The notes beneath the pieces are model-generated. The model did no database searches. It worked only from the letters and a program-made list of their open reading frames with translations, and was not told the DNA's origin. A stretch of DNA of 64,000 nt from Ligilactobacillus cholophilus (GTDB taxonomy: Bacteria > Bacillota > Bacilli > Lactobacillales > Lactobacillaceae): contig NZ_CP127832.1 of assembly GCF_030389495.1 (NCBI RefSeq), forward strand, positions 682,001 to 746,000, read 5' to 3'. The position numbers and the translations under genes were made by a program. Positions 1 to 9,677 of this stretch are shown piece after piece; positions within the stretch are counted from its first letter, which is position 1; each line of letters starts with the position of its first letter.

Positions 1-442
1 TCTTTGAAGGTGGTATTGGTTCGTTAAGATCTTCCATTAATTTTTTAAATTTTTCACGATCTTCTGCTTCATCAATTGCTTTTAAATTTGTTCCAAGTAA
101 TTCAATATTGAATTCATCTAAAATACCTTTTTTATTTAATTCAACAGCTAAGTTAAGACCAATTTGTCCACCTAAAGTTGGAAGCAATGCATCTGGATAT
201 TCTTGTCGAATAATTCTTTCGACTGATTCAACGGTTAAAGGTTCAAGATATACCTTATCTGCAATTTCTTCATCAGTCATAATAGTTGCTGGATTAGAAT
301 TAACAAGTACAACTTCATATCCTTCTTCTTTAAGAGATAAACATGCTTGTGTACCCGAGTAGTCAAATTCAGCTGCCTGACCAATAATAATAGGGCCAGA
401 ACCTAAAACCATAATCTTGTGAATATCTGTTTTTTTAGTCAC
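1..442 (-). CDS. carB: Carbamoyl phosphate synthase large subunit, N-terminal part (cut by window edge)
   Basis: The large subunit makes carbamoyl phosphate from ammonia, bicarbonate and ATP for pyrimidine (and arginine) synthesis in the cytoplasm. About 147 residues of the N-terminus are in the window, including the typical start region with [14 protein letters not shown], the stretch [19 protein letters not shown] and [15 protein letters not shown] place the start at a GTG (442-440) because the ribosome binding site AGAAAGG lies 9 bases upstream; an in-frame ATG at 451 would leave no spacing. It overlaps the carA stop by 8 bases, which implies translational coupling. The rest of this roughly 1,060-residue protein lies beyond position 1. 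Confidence 0.95.
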   Translation of the reverse strand, partial: MTKKTDIHKIMVLGSGPIIIGQAAEFDYSGTQACLSLKEEGYEVVLVNSNPATIMTDEEIADKVYLEPLTVESVERIIRQEYPDALLPTLGGQIGLNLAVELNKKGILDEFNIELLGTNLKAIDEAEDREKFKKLMEDLNEPIPPSK

Positions 443-1520
443 GATTTTCATCCTTTCTTAAATCAACCATTCGCATAAAATCATCATATAAACTTACCAC
501 ATCATGAGGTCCAGGAGCGGCATCTGGATGAAATTGCACAGAAAATGCGGGATATTTGCGATGTCTAACGCCTTCAATTGTATGGTCATTTATTTCAATA
601 TGAGTTGGCATTAAATCTGTATTCTTTAATGAATTTGGATCTACTGCATATCCATGATTTTGTGAAGTAAATGCAATTTCTCCTGTTGCAATTTCTTGAA
701 CTGGATGATTAAATCCTCTATGACCAAATTTCATCTTAAATGTATCAGCTCCATTTGCTAAACACATTAATTGATGCCCTAAACAAACACCCATAATAGG
801 TAATTTACCCATCAAATTTTGAATCATTGTAATAGCATTTGGAAGACTCTTAGGATCACCAGGTCCATTTGATAGTAATACTACATCTGGATGTAAACGT
901 AAAATTTCTTCTGCTTTCACAGTATATGGCATAACAATGGTATTGCAGTCTCTTTGACTTAATTCTCTTAAAATGCTATGTTTTGCTCCAAAATCCACAA
1001 CAACAATATTTCTTTTAGTGCCTGGGTTTGGATATGGCTGTTTAGTTGATACTTGATCTACTAATTGATCTGTCAATACCGTTGCTTTTAACTGCTCAAT
1101 TGTATGATTTTTGTCTTCAATAGAGTTTACTAAACAACCTTTCATTGTCCCGTGATTTCGAATTATTTTAGTTAATTTTCTAGTATCGATTCCACTAATA
1201 CCAGGAATTGAATTTTGTGTTAAGAAATGATCCAGTGTATCTTGCTTACGCCAACTATTGGAATATCTTGCAACTTCACGACAAACTACACCACGACATT
1301 TTGGTTGCAAAGATTCATAATCATCTAAGTTAACACCATAATTTCCAATTAATGGGTTAGTAAATACTAATATTTGATTTGCATATGATTGATCTGTAAT
1401 TGCTTCTTGATATCCTGTCATTCCTGTAGAAAAAACTACTTCTCCAGTTGCAATTTGTTTTGATCCAAATGCTTCTCCTTCAAAAACACTTCCGTCTTCT
1501 AAAACTAAATACCTCTTCAA
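435..1520 (-). CDS. carA: Carbamoyl phosphate synthase small (glutaminase) subunit
   Basis: This subunit hydrolyses glutamine and passes ammonia to CarB. The protein has 361 residues, normal for the family: an N-terminal CarA-specific domain ([21 protein letters not shown]) and a C-terminal class I glutamine amidotransferase domain (from about 170) with the nucleophile Cys246 in GVCLGHQ and His331. The third triad residue is Asp333 ([11 protein letters not shown]) where E. coli CarA has Glu. The start is a TTG one base after the pyrC stop, with AAGGAG 9 bases upstream. It is the fourth gene of the pyrR-pyrB-pyrC-carA-carB operon, so it should be controlled by the PyrR attenuators upstream. 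Confidence 0.96.
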   Translation of the reverse strand: MKRYLVLEDGSVFEGEAFGSKQIATGEVVFSTGMTGYQEAITDQSYANQILVFTNPLIGNYGVNLDDYESLQPKCRGVVCREVARYSNSWRKQDTLDHFLTQNSIPGISGIDTRKLTKIIRNHGTMKGCLVNSIEDKNHTIEQLKATVLTDQLVDQVSTKQPYPNPGTKRNIVVVDFGAKHSILRELSQRDCNTIVMPYTVKAEEILRLHPDVVLLSNGPGDPKSLPNAITMIQNLMGKLPIMGVCLGHQLMCLANGADTFKMKFGHRGFNHPVQEIATGEIAFTSQNHGYAVDPNSLKNTDLMPTHIEINDHTIEGVRHRKYPAFSVQFHPDAAPGPHDVVSLYDDFMRMVDLRKDENRD

Positions 1521-1521
1521 A

Positions 1522-2805
1522 TTATTTAACTCCTTCTTCAGAATATGCTATTTTGCCACTTACAAACGTTAAAACAGTTTTACCAAATAATTTTGTATTT
1601 ACAAAAGGCGTATTCTTACCCTTTGATAAGAAATCATTTTCATTTAATTCAAATGGATGATTTAAATCAAAAACTGCAATATCTGCTTGATCAGAAATTC
1701 TAAGCATCCCTGCATCCTTTAAATTAAATAGACTAGCTGGCTTAATTGCCATCCAATTTACTAGTTGTGTTAATGTAAACACATTATTTTTAACAAATTT
1801 TGTATATAAACTTGCAAATGCAGTTTCGCTTCCGGTAATTCCAAAACATGCATTTTTAAATCCATGCTGTTTTTCTTCTTTGGAATGAGGTGCATGATCT
1901 GTAGCAATCATATCTATTGTTCCATCAAGTAATCCTTCAATTAATGCAGCTTGGTCTTCCTTAGTTCTTAATGGAGGATTCATTTTAAAATATGCATCAT
2001 CTTTAGTAATCATGTCATCCGTTAATAATAAATGATGAGGTGCAACCTCACATGTTACATTTACACCATGTTGCTTAGCTAGTCTAATTAATTCTACGCT
2101 TTCTTTTGTAGATACATGACAAGCATGATAATGAACTTTAGTTCTAGCTGCCAATACTAAATCTCGTGCTAATTGAGCTGATTCACATTCACTTAAAATT
2201 CCTGATAATCCCAATTTCTCCGCATTTTCCCCTGCGTTCATAACTCCATCGAATTTCAAGGAATCATCTTCAATATGCTCTGCTAATGGTAATCCAGTTT
2301 TTTGAATGTGCTTCATTGCTTGAAACATTGTTCCACCTTTTTGTACACCATGTCCATCATTACTGAAGCCACAAACTCCTGCATTTTTCATTGCTTGATA
2401 ATCAATTAATTTATCTGAAGTTAAATCTTCAGTAATTGGGGCATATTGAAAAATATGTACTATACTTTCTTTTCTATTATGTTCAATCATACTTTTAATT
2501 TCATTTAATCCATTAGGAACCGGTTCAACATTTGCCATAGCACAAACTGTAGTAAAGCCACCATGTGCAGCAGCCAAACTTCCACTATGAACATTTTCTT
2601 TATATGTTTGACCTGGATCTCTATAATGCACATGTACATCAACTAATCCTGGTGTTACAATTTTTCCAGTAATGTCAATAACTTTCATTTCACTACTTGG
2701 TTTTATTTTACCTATTGCAGCAATTTTATTATCTTTTATTAAAACATCTGCATTAACAAAAGCCTCATTTTGATATACATGTCCATTTTGTAATAAAATT
2801 TGCAT
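1522..2805 (-). CDS. pyrC: Dihydroorotase
   Basis: PyrC cyclises carbamoyl aspartate to dihydroorotate, the third step of UMP synthesis. The 427-residue protein is a class I, zinc-dependent amidohydrolase: the metal-binding [10 protein letters not shown] motif is near residue 55 and [12 protein letters not shown] near residue 300, with the conserved histidines HACHVST and [10 protein letters not shown] in between. Its ATG overlaps the pyrB stop by one base (TAATG), and the ribosome binding site AGGAGGA is inside the end of pyrB, so the two are translationally coupled. Confidence 0.96.
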   Translation of the reverse strand: MQILLQNGHVYQNEAFVNADVLIKDNKIAAIGKIKPSSEMKVIDITGKIVTPGLVDVHVHYRDPGQTYKENVHSGSLAAAHGGFTTVCAMANVEPVPNGLNEIKSMIEHNRKESIVHIFQYAPITEDLTSDKLIDYQAMKNAGVCGFSNDGHGVQKGGTMFQAMKHIQKTGLPLAEHIEDDSLKFDGVMNAGENAEKLGLSGILSECESAQLARDLVLAARTKVHYHACHVSTKESVELIRLAKQHGVNVTCEVAPHHLLLTDDMITKDDAYFKMNPPLRTKEDQAALIEGLLDGTIDMIATDHAPHSKEEKQHGFKNACFGITGSETAFASLYTKFVKNNVFTLTQLVNWMAIKPASLFNLKDAGMLRISDQADIAVFDLNHPFELNENDFLSKGKNTPFVNTKLFGKTVLTFVSGKIAYSEEGVK

Positions 2806-3752
2806 TATTTTAATCCTCCTAATTTATTTCCTCTTAAAACTGCCTCTATCATTGCCATTCTCATATAAACACCATTTTGCATTTGATTGAAAAATCTTGA
2901 TCTCTCAGCTTCAACTAAATTTGAAGATAATTCAACATCACGATTAATTGGTCCTGGATGCATGATAATTGCTTCCTTCTTCATTTGTTGGTAACGTTTA
3001 TTAGTTAAACCATATTTCTCATGATAATTTACAGCTGAAAAATCATTTTCATTATTGTCGCCTGCATGTCTTTCATGTTGAACACGCAATAACATAACCG
3101 CATCAAGTTGATCAATTACATCATCTAGTTCACATCTTTCACCGTATTTTTCAAATTTTTGATCATACCAATATTCTGGGCCTGCAAAATAAAGTTTTGC
3201 GCCTAGTTGATGAAGAAGTTCCATATTGCTACGGGCTACTCTAGAACTGGTGATATCCCCTGCAATCGCAATTTTTAAATCTTTAAAATGTCCAAATTCT
3301 TCATAAATTGTCATTAAATCTAACATACATTGTGAAGGATGTTGTCCACTTCCATCACCACCGTTTAAAATTGGCATTTCTAAATGTTGATCTTCATTTA
3401 ATGAAATTAAAGATTTGTAATATTCATTTTGAGAATGACGAATGACACACATATTTACCCCTAAAGCATTTAAAGTTAATAAAGTATCATACAAAGTTTC
3501 ACCCTTATTAATTGATGAATGTTCTGGATCAAATGAAATTACTTGAATTCCTAATTTCTTTTCTGCCATTTCAAAACTTGTATGTGTACGTGTTGAACTT
3601 TCAAAAAAAAGATTTGATGCATATACAGGTTCTGTTAACTCTAATTGATATGTATTATCTTTAAATTTTTCTGCATGTTCAATCAAACTTAATACTTGAT
3701 CATTTGTTAAATCTTCAACAGTTACAAAATTCTTTAATGCTACATTCTTCAT
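2805..3752 (-). CDS. pyrB: Aspartate carbamoyltransferase catalytic subunit
   Basis: PyrB joins carbamoyl phosphate and aspartate, the committed step of pyrimidine synthesis. The 315-residue protein has the carbamoyl phosphate-binding [10 protein letters not shown] motif near residue 55 and the [11 protein letters not shown] and [11 protein letters not shown] motifs of bacterial catalytic chains. No regulatory chain (PyrI) gene is adjacent, as usual in Gram-positive bacteria. I chose the ATG at 3752, 8 bases after GAGGTG, over an in-frame TTG two codons earlier. A terminator with a PyrR-binding site lies just upstream, so transcription entering pyrB is attenuated when UMP is high. Confidence 0.96.
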   Translation of the reverse strand: MKNVALKNFVTVEDLTNDQVLSLIEHAEKFKDNTYQLELTEPVYASNLFFESSTRTHTSFEMAEKKLGIQVISFDPEHSSINKGETLYDTLLTLNALGVNMCVIRHSQNEYYKSLISLNEDQHLEMPILNGGDGSGQHPSQCMLDLMTIYEEFGHFKDLKIAIAGDITSSRVARSNMELLHQLGAKLYFAGPEYWYDQKFEKYGERCELDDVIDQLDAVMLLRVQHERHAGDNNENDFSAVNYHEKYGLTNKRYQQMKKEAIIMHPGPINRDVELSSNLVEAERSRFFNQMQNGVYMRMAMIEAVLRGNKLGGLK

Positions 3753-3783
3753 AATCAATTCACCTCATTTTTTTTATAAAAAA

Positions 3784-3880
3784 TAGCCTATCTGAATCCA
3801 GATAGGCTTTGTTAATATGGCTTGTCATTTTTGTGTATCACAACAGAAATACCAACCGTTTTGCCCTCTCTGGAGTCAAT
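3784..3880 (-). promoter_or_regulatory. Second PyrR-dependent attenuator, between pyrR and pyrB
   Basis: On the minus strand the RNA carries GACTCCAGAGAGGGC (3877-3863), whose core UCCAGAGAGG fits the PyrR-binding loop consensus UCCNGNGAGG. It is followed by a perfect 10-bp hairpin (about 3810-3786, arms AGCCTATCTG and CAGATAGGCT) and a U-run, which is an intrinsic terminator about 30 bases ahead of pyrB. By analogy with Bacillus subtilis, PyrR plus UMP would stabilise the binding loop and favour termination. The attenuation mechanism is inferred; the motif and hairpin are seen. Confidence 0.85.
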
Positions 3881-3901
3881 TAAATGGTTACTATTTAAAA
3901 A

Positions 3902-4540
<639 letters not shown>

Positions 4541-4565
4541 TTAAAGGTCTTTTTCTATTTCTTTT

Positions 4566-4594
4566 AATTTACCTTTATTTGTTTAAATTGTCAA
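4566..4594 (-). promoter_or_regulatory. Promoter of the pyr operon, inside the 3' end of the rluD-type gene
   Basis: On the minus strand TTGACA (4594-4589) and TAAATT (4571-4566) are 17 bases apart. The -35 hexamer lies in the last codons of the upstream pseudouridine synthase gene. Transcription would start near 4559, giving a leader of roughly 120 bases that holds the first attenuator. Confidence 0.7.
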
Positions 4595-5474
4595 GCTTTC
4601 TTAACATTTTTTGAAAATTTTGTGGCAAATCGGCTGAAAATAATAGTTCTTTGCCAGTTGTAGGATGCTTAAATCCTAATACAGCAGCATGTAAATATTG
4701 TCCTGTATTACCAATAACTTTTTTAGGACCATATAATGGATCACCAACTAATGGATGACCAATATATTTCATATGAACGCGTATTTGATGCGTTCTTCCT
4801 GTTTCTAAAATACATTTTACTAAAGTAAAGTTTTGATATCGTTTTAATACTTCAAAATGTGTGACTGCCCTTCTACCATTTTTCACAACTGCTTGTTTTT
4901 TCCTGTCTTGAGGGTTCCTACCTATTGGTGCATCAATTGTCCCCTTATCTTCTTTTATGTTTCCATAAACTAATGCAATATACTCTCGTTTATTAGTTTT
5001 CTCTTTTAATTGTTTTGCCAAACTTTGATGTGCCACATCATTTTTAGCAACCATTAATAATCCAGAAGTATCTTTATCAATTCTATGTACTATTCCTGGT
5101 CGAAAAGTACCATTGATTGTTGATAGCGGAGAATGATAAAGTAGCGCATTGACTAATGTATGTTTTTCATGTCCTGGTGCAGGATGAACAACCATTCCTT
5201 GTGGTTTATTTACTACAATTACATCGTTATCTTCATAGACAATATCAAGATCAATATTTTCTGGTTCCAAATCTATTTTTTTAGTTTTAGGTTTTATTAG
5301 TTTGATTTGGTCTCCAGATTTAACCTTATACTTCGGTTTTTCACTTTTGTTATTTACTGTTACATTACCATTTTCAATTAAATTTTTAATTTGGGATCTA
5401 GAAATCTCCGGTAAAAGTATAGCTAAGACTTTATCTAATCTTCCTTTTTCATCTAAAATTTCAAATTCATACAT
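4575..5474 (-). CDS. RluD/YlyB-type 23S rRNA pseudouridine synthase
   Basis: This enzyme isomerises specific uridines in rRNA to pseudouridine. The 299-residue protein has an N-terminal S4 RNA-binding domain (LDKVLAILLPEISRSQIKNLI) and a C-terminal RluA-family catalytic domain with the motif HRIDKDTSGLLMVAKN holding the catalytic Asp near residue 138, and GRTHQIRVHMKYIGHPLVGD. It starts inside the end of lspA (8-base overlap); I chose the second of two tandem ATGs because it is better spaced from AAAGGTG. The lspA-rluD-pyrR order is the one seen in Bacillus (lspA-ylyB-pyrR). Exact target uridines cannot be read from the sequence. Confidence 0.93.
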   Translation of the reverse strand: MYEFEILDEKGRLDKVLAILLPEISRSQIKNLIENGNVTVNNKSEKPKYKVKSGDQIKLIKPKTKKIDLEPENIDLDIVYEDNDVIVVNKPQGMVVHPAPGHEKHTLVNALLYHSPLSTINGTFRPGIVHRIDKDTSGLLMVAKNDVAHQSLAKQLKEKTNKREYIALVYGNIKEDKGTIDAPIGRNPQDRKKQAVVKNGRRAVTHFEVLKRYQNFTLVKCILETGRTHQIRVHMKYIGHPLVGDPLYGPKKVIGNTGQYLHAAVLGFKHPTTGKELLFSADLPQNFQKMLRKLDNLNK

Positions 5475-5919
5475 CATCTTCACCTTTAAATAAAGCAATA
5501 ATTAGTAAAACAACTCCAATTGTTAATGCACAGTCAGCGATATTAAAAATCGGAAAATTAATAAAATCTAATGTAAACATATCTATAACATAACCTAATC
5601 TCAACCTATCTAAAAAGTTTCCTAATGTACCACCAATCATAAAAGCTAATGCTAATGCAAATAATTTATCATGATTATTTCTTTTTAGTAGAACAACCAT
5701 TACGATCAATGCAATTATTGAAATGATAAAAAATAATAATTGTTGTCCAGCAAAAATGCTCCACGCCGCTCCTGTATTACGTACATTGCTTAATGATAAA
5801 ATATGTGGAATAAATGAAATTGTAGTATTTAATGGTATATGAATTACAATTTGCCATTTAACTATTTGATCAATTACTAAAATAATAAAACTAATAAAAA
5901 TATATCCTAAAAATGACAT
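5467..5919 (-). CDS. lspA: Lipoprotein signal peptidase (signal peptidase II)
   Basis: LspA cleaves the signal peptide of prolipoproteins after diacylglyceryl transfer to the lipobox cysteine. The 150-residue membrane protein has four predicted transmembrane helices and the family motifs NTGAAWSIF, GGTLGNFLDRLRLG and FNIADCALTIGV; the two catalytic aspartates are in GNFLDR and NIADC. It overlaps the downstream pseudouridine synthase gene. One predicted substrate in this window is the YidC protein at 49863. Confidence 0.96.
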   Translation of the reverse strand: MSFLGYIFISFIILVIDQIVKWQIVIHIPLNTTISFIPHILSLSNVRNTGAAWSIFAGQQLLFFIISIIALIVMVVLLKRNNHDKLFALALAFMIGGTLGNFLDRLRLGYVIDMFTLDFINFPIFNIADCALTIGVVLLIIALFKGEDDV

Positions 5920-5964
5920 TGAATGCCTCCAAGCCCTTAAAATGCAATTTTATAATACAAAATA

Positions 5965-6348
5965 TTATTTACTTAATGCAGTTGTTAATTTATTTGCTAT
6001 TTTAGGTAAAGTTAGAAATTCATAAACATTCGACGCTGTTTCGATTTTTATAAGTCCCCATTTGTTTGTTGAAATTGTTTTGATTGCAGATTTCTTAATT
6101 ACAATATTATTATATAAAATTAAAGCATGATAATTAATTTCATCTTCTGATATTGTTAAATATCTGCCTCTTATTTGTATAAAAGCAACTAAAATAAATA
6201 AAATTAATATAATTAAAGTCCAAATTTGAAATACCGTAATTTCAAGCCATAGGAGCATACTAGTTAAAAATATCATCCATGTAAATGACCAACACGTGAT
6301 TGATGTAGGTATATCTGGTTGACAAAAATATTTTTTATTTTCATTCAT
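5965..6348 (-). CDS. EbsA-like small membrane protein
   Basis: The 127-residue protein has two closely spaced hydrophobic helices (about residues 15-60, one turn containing LWLEIT) followed by a short soluble beta-rich domain (RYLTISEDEINYHALILYN) that looks like a small PH-type domain. Length and layout resemble EbsA-family proteins of enterococci and lactobacilli, whose function is not firmly established. I placed the start at the ATG at 6348, 7 bases after GAGGAG. It lies between the methyltransferase gene and lspA on the same strand. The family assignment is moderate. Confidence 0.6.
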   Translation of the reverse strand: MNENKKYFCQPDIPTSITCWSFTWMIFLTSMLLWLEITVFQIWTLIILILFILVAFIQIRGRYLTISEDEINYHALILYNNIVIKKSAIKTISTNKWGLIKIETASNVYEFLTLPKIANKLTTALSK

Positions 6349-6369
6349 TTTATAACTCCTCATTTAAAT

Positions 6370-7491
6370 TTATCTAATTTTTTTACCCCAATATTGGAAT
6401 AAGTCAGTTCTTAAAGAACCATTATATAATTTACGCTTTTTTGAGGCAATTTGACCATAATATTTTTCAAACTGTAGATCGCTAGTTAAGATATATTTGC
6501 TCCAACTTGTTAATGGACGATATATTTCTCCCATTTGATTATAAATTTTATGAACCGATTCACGATCACTTAATCGTTTACCATATGGGGGATTTGATAC
6601 TATTATTCCATTTACTTTTTCAGTATGGAAATCTTTAAGTGCCATTTGTTTAAACTTAATATTATCTAACACACCTGCTGCTTTTGCATTCACAGTTGAA
6701 ATATTAATCATTCTACCATCAATATCGTATCCTGAAATATCCAGTTCAATATCACTTTTTATCTTACTTTTAGCTTTTTCTCTTTGACATTTAATTTTTT
6801 GGCAAGAAACTTGTTGCCAATTTTCAAATGCGAATTTTCTTTTTAGTCCTGGGGCAATATCTTTCCCTATCATTGCTGCTTCGATCGGAATAGTTCCAGA
6901 ACCACATGTTGGATCTACAAATGGTAACTCTGGATACCAATGTGAAAGTAACACAAGTGCTGCTCCCATATTTTCTTTTAGTGGAGCCCCTCCTTTATCT
7001 AATCGATATCCTCTTTTAAAAAGACTAGAGCCACTTGTGTCTAATGTAACCATTACTTTATTTTTATTAATAATTACTTCAATTGGATATACACTGCCAG
7101 TTTCAGGAAATTTTGTTCGCCTATGATATGTTTGATTCATTTTTTCAACAATAGCTTTTTTAGCAATAGATTGAATACTTGGAACATTATGAAGTTGAGA
7201 TTTTTGACTTTTAGCATTAACTGGAAAAGCGGAATCTAAAGCAAGCCAATCTTCCCAATGAATTTCCTTAACATTTTCAAAAAGTTCTTCAAATGTTTTA
7301 GCAGTAAATTGCGACAATACAATTTTAATTCTATCAGCAGTTCTTAACCACAAATTTGTAAAAATCACATCATCAAAGTCACCATCAAAACAAACTCTTC
7401 CGTTTTCTACATTGGCTGAATATCCAAGATGTTTCATTTCATTTCCTAATACGCTTTCTATGCCAGCAGCACAAGTAGCAATTAATTTCAT
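6370..7491 (-). CDS. THUMP-domain class I SAM-dependent rRNA methyltransferase (YpsC/RlmL-like)
   Basis: This is likely the 23S rRNA guanine-N2 methyltransferase related to the methylase half of E. coli RlmL. The 373-residue protein has an N-terminal ferredoxin-like plus THUMP region (about 1-160) and a Rossmann methylase domain with VDPTCGSGTIPIEAAMIG as the SAM-binding motif near residue 195 and the catalytic motif SNPPYGKRL near 300. Its place next to rnpB and gpsB is the same as ypsC of Bacillus subtilis. The exact modified base is inferred from the family only. Confidence 0.9.
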   Translation of the reverse strand: MKLIATCAAGIESVLGNEMKHLGYSANVENGRVCFDGDFDDVIFTNLWLRTADRIKIVLSQFTAKTFEELFENVKEIHWEDWLALDSAFPVNAKSQKSQLHNVPSIQSIAKKAIVEKMNQTYHRRTKFPETGSVYPIEVIINKNKVMVTLDTSGSSLFKRGYRLDKGGAPLKENMGAALVLLSHWYPELPFVDPTCGSGTIPIEAAMIGKDIAPGLKRKFAFENWQQVSCQKIKCQREKAKSKIKSDIELDISGYDIDGRMINISTVNAKAAGVLDNIKFKQMALKDFHTEKVNGIIVSNPPYGKRLSDRESVHKIYNQMGEIYRPLTSWSKYILTSDLQFEKYYGQIASKKRKLYNGSLRTDLFQYWGKKIR

Positions 7492-7549
7492 AAAATTTCA
7501 TCCTCACAAAATTTATTTCAGATTAATCTCTAAATTAGTATATAAAATT

Positions 7550-7585
7550 AAAAAGAGACTATGACTTAAGCCACAGCCTCTTAAC
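7550..7585 (-). terminator. Intrinsic terminator after RNase P RNA
   Basis: On the minus strand AAGAGGCTGTGG can pair with GTCATAGTCTCTT (12 pairs, several G-U) followed by a U-run at 7553-7549. It immediately follows the mature 3' end of rnpB. Confidence 0.7.
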
Positions 7586-7587
7586 CT

Positions 7588-7982
7588 GTTATATGCAGTG
7601 CTCTATAAGCCACGTTCCGTACGTCATCCAACCAGGAATTGGAATCAGTGGTAATCATCTATCTCCGAGTTAAAAACTCGCCCCCATGATTAGTTCATTT
7701 CCGTCATGAAGCGCCCCTACCAAAATTTGGGTTACCTGCTCGAGGGGTTTACCGCGTTCCACTAATAATGTTTCCATTATTACTTCGTCACTGTGGCACT
7801 TTTCAAGACTACTCAGACATGGCATAATGCTTTAGCCCTTTTGTCTGCCGTTACCTAGAATACACTAGATACCTTGCCTTATTTTTTCAGCAAGCACGAT
7901 CACTACAGGCATCTCAGCCTGTGCAAGCTTGGACTTTCCTCAGGCTGCAAATGCAACCCGCGATTACCCGAACACTACACAA
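7588..7982 (-). ncRNA. rnpB: RNase P RNA (bacterial type B)
   Basis: RNase P RNA is the ribozyme that matures the 5' ends of tRNAs. On the minus strand the region begins with TTCGGGTAATCGC, carries the universally conserved GAGGAAAGTCC block about 45 bases in, and ends with AACGTGGCTTATAGAGCACT. The ends can form the P1 helix (TAGTGTTC with GAGCACTG). The length of about 395 bases fits the Gram-positive type B form. The neighbours (gpsB upstream, ypsC-type methylase downstream) are the same as in Bacillus. Ends are approximate to a few bases. Confidence 0.95.
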
Positions 7983-7995
7983 AATAATTATTTAA

Positions 7996-8337
7996 TTAAA
8001 ACCGATTACTTTGGTCGTCATCACTGTTAAGTTGAGCACCAAAAACCCGTCGTTCCAAATTAGAAAGACGTTTCAAAATGTCCATATTGGTCATGTTTGA
8101 AGTAGGTCTTGCAGTTTGTCCAGATTTACCTACTGCAACCTGTTTTGTAAGTTCATCGACCTTACTTACAAGACGATCGTTTTCCATTTGTAACCGTTGA
8201 TTTTCTTTAGTAAAAGTTTCATAGTCTTGAATAACTTTATCTAAAAATTCATCAACATCTGCAGGATCATATCCTCGCATTTTAGGTTTAAAATGTTTAT
8301 TTACGATTTCTTTAGGCGTAAGATTGACATTTTCCAT
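7996..8337 (-). CDS. gpsB: Cell division/peptidoglycan regulator GpsB
   Basis: GpsB is a small DivIVA-like adaptor that shuttles class A penicillin-binding proteins between septum and sidewall. The 113-residue protein has the lipid-binding/PBP-docking N-terminal domain ([35 protein letters not shown]), a coiled coil (about 35-70), a linker and a short C-terminal trimerisation helix ([17 protein letters not shown]). The ATG at 8337 is 7 bases after GAGGTG, so I prefer it over an upstream in-frame start. A likely partner, PBP1A, is encoded about 1.3 kb away on the other strand. Confidence 0.95.
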   Translation of the reverse strand: MENVNLTPKEIVNKHFKPKMRGYDPADVDEFLDKVIQDYETFTKENQRLQMENDRLVSKVDELTKQVAVGKSGQTARPTSNMTNMDILKRLSNLERRVFGAQLNSDDDQSNRF

Positions 8338-8398
8338 AAAATTACACCTCATCTCCGAATAGGTACTTAACTCATAACATGAGTTATTATATCAGATT

Positions 8399-8959
8399 TC
8401 AATCATTTTGCCAATTATTTTTTTCTTGAAATTCATTCGCGGCTGATTGCAAATCATCCATATTAAATAAGTTAAATTTGTACCTATGATTATAACTATA
8501 ATTTTTTATTGCTACGAAATCAAATTTAGACTTTCCAGGATATTCTGGATCATAGATTAATGTGGCTTGATCAGTATGTGTTAACATAAATTTTTGAAAA
8601 TTTTTTAATTGTTGTACTGATTCATATGGACTATTGCTAACACTTGCACAAAAATCAACCTTTTCTTCTAGTTCATGTAACTTTGCCTGATTTGTTTCAT
8701 TCCATCTGTTTCCAAACTCATTAAAAGGATACATTATTGATGTTTTTAATTCAGGATAATCTGCTTTCATTTCAAGCGCAACTTCTATTGCTAATTGTTC
8801 AATTCCTAATTGCCCACTTGAAATTATCCACTCTAATCCTTCGTTAAATTTGCTTTCAAAATGTTTTTTTAATAAATATTTAATAACTGTTACTTTAGGG
8901 TCATTATTACTAAAAATTCCTAGTTCATAGTTACGATATCCACTTACCCATAATCTCAT
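8399..8959 (-). CDS. ypsA: YpsA-family SLOG-domain protein (DUF1273)
   Basis: YpsA proteins belong to the SLOG (nucleotide- or ligand-binding Rossmann-like) superfamily and have been linked to cell division in Firmicutes; their molecular activity is not settled. The 186-residue protein begins with the family hallmark RLWVSGYRNYELGIF and has the internal GLEWIISSGQLGIEQLAIEVAL stretch that forms the SLOG glycine-rich pocket. The start is the ATG at 8959 with GTGAGG 6 bases upstream. It is adjacent to gpsB and divergent from recU, as in Bacillus. Confidence 0.9.
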   Translation of the reverse strand: MRLWVSGYRNYELGIFSNNDPKVTVIKYLLKKHFESKFNEGLEWIISSGQLGIEQLAIEVALEMKADYPELKTSIMYPFNEFGNRWNETNQAKLHELEEKVDFCASVSNSPYESVQQLKNFQKFMLTHTDQATLIYDPEYPGKSKFDFVAIKNYSYNHRYKFNLFNMDDLQSAANEFQEKNNWQND

Positions 8960-9038
8960 AATTAACCTCACTATTTAAAGTTTCTTTGCCTTAAATTTCG
9001 ATAAATGGTAAAATACCGGGATAGGAGCGTGGTTTTAG

Positions 9039-9677
9039 ATGACATTCAATTATCCAAATGGGAAACCTTACTCACAAAAGAAGAGTAACATATTTCATGA
9101 AAAACATAAATCAAAAATCATCTATGGAAATCGCGGAATGTCTTTAGAACAAGAAATTAACGATAGTAATGCTTATTATTTGGAAAATGAAATTGCAGTA
9201 ATACATAAGAAACCAATTCCTATCCAAATTGTTGATGTTGATTATCCCAAGCGAAGTGCTGCTGTAATCAAAAAAGCTTATTTTAAGACTCCATCAACAA
9301 CAGATTATAATGGTATTTATCGCGGATATTATTTAGATTTTGAAGCAAAAGAAACTAAAAATAAAACCTCTTTTCCTTTAAGTAATTTTCATGCACATCA
9401 AATTAAACATATGAAAGCATGTTTAAAGCAGAAAGGAATTTGTTTTACCATAGTTCGTTTTGTTTTAACTGATGAATTATTTCTGATGCCTTGCAATTTA
9501 CTCTTTAAATATTGGGATAACCAACAAAATGAACGCAAGTCAATTCCCAAATCAGAAATTCAAAAAAACAGTTTTAAAATCAATTACTCTTTACAACCAC
9601 GAATTCCATATCTTAAATATGTAGATTTATTAATTAAACAAATTGAAGGAGAAGAAAATGAAGGAACAAGATCCTAA
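9039..9677 (+). CDS. recU: Holliday junction resolvase RecU
   Basis: RecU cleaves four-way DNA junctions during recombination and chromosome segregation. The 212-residue protein shows the N-terminal stretch [19 protein letters not shown], the nuclease core [29 protein letters not shown] containing the conserved Asp, Glu and Lys of the PD-(D/E)xK fold, and the C-terminal YLKYVDLL. It starts at an ATG with AGGAG upstream and its end overlaps the PBP start by 20 bases, the classical recU-pbp1A pair. Confidence 0.95.
   Translation: MTFNYPNGKPYSQKKSNIFHEKHKSKIIYGNRGMSLEQEINDSNAYYLENEIAVIHKKPIPIQIVDVDYPKRSAAVIKKAYFKTPSTTDYNGIYRGYYLDFEAKETKNKTSFPLSNFHAHQIKHMKACLKQKGICFTIVRFVLTDELFLMPCNLLFKYWDNQQNERKSIPKSEIQKNSFKINYSLQPRIPYLKYVDLLIKQIEGEENEGTRS

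Noticed and set aside
108-362. Open frame on the plus strand at the left edge
   Set aside because: It is the antisense of the carB coding region, which has strong protein similarity on the minus strand.
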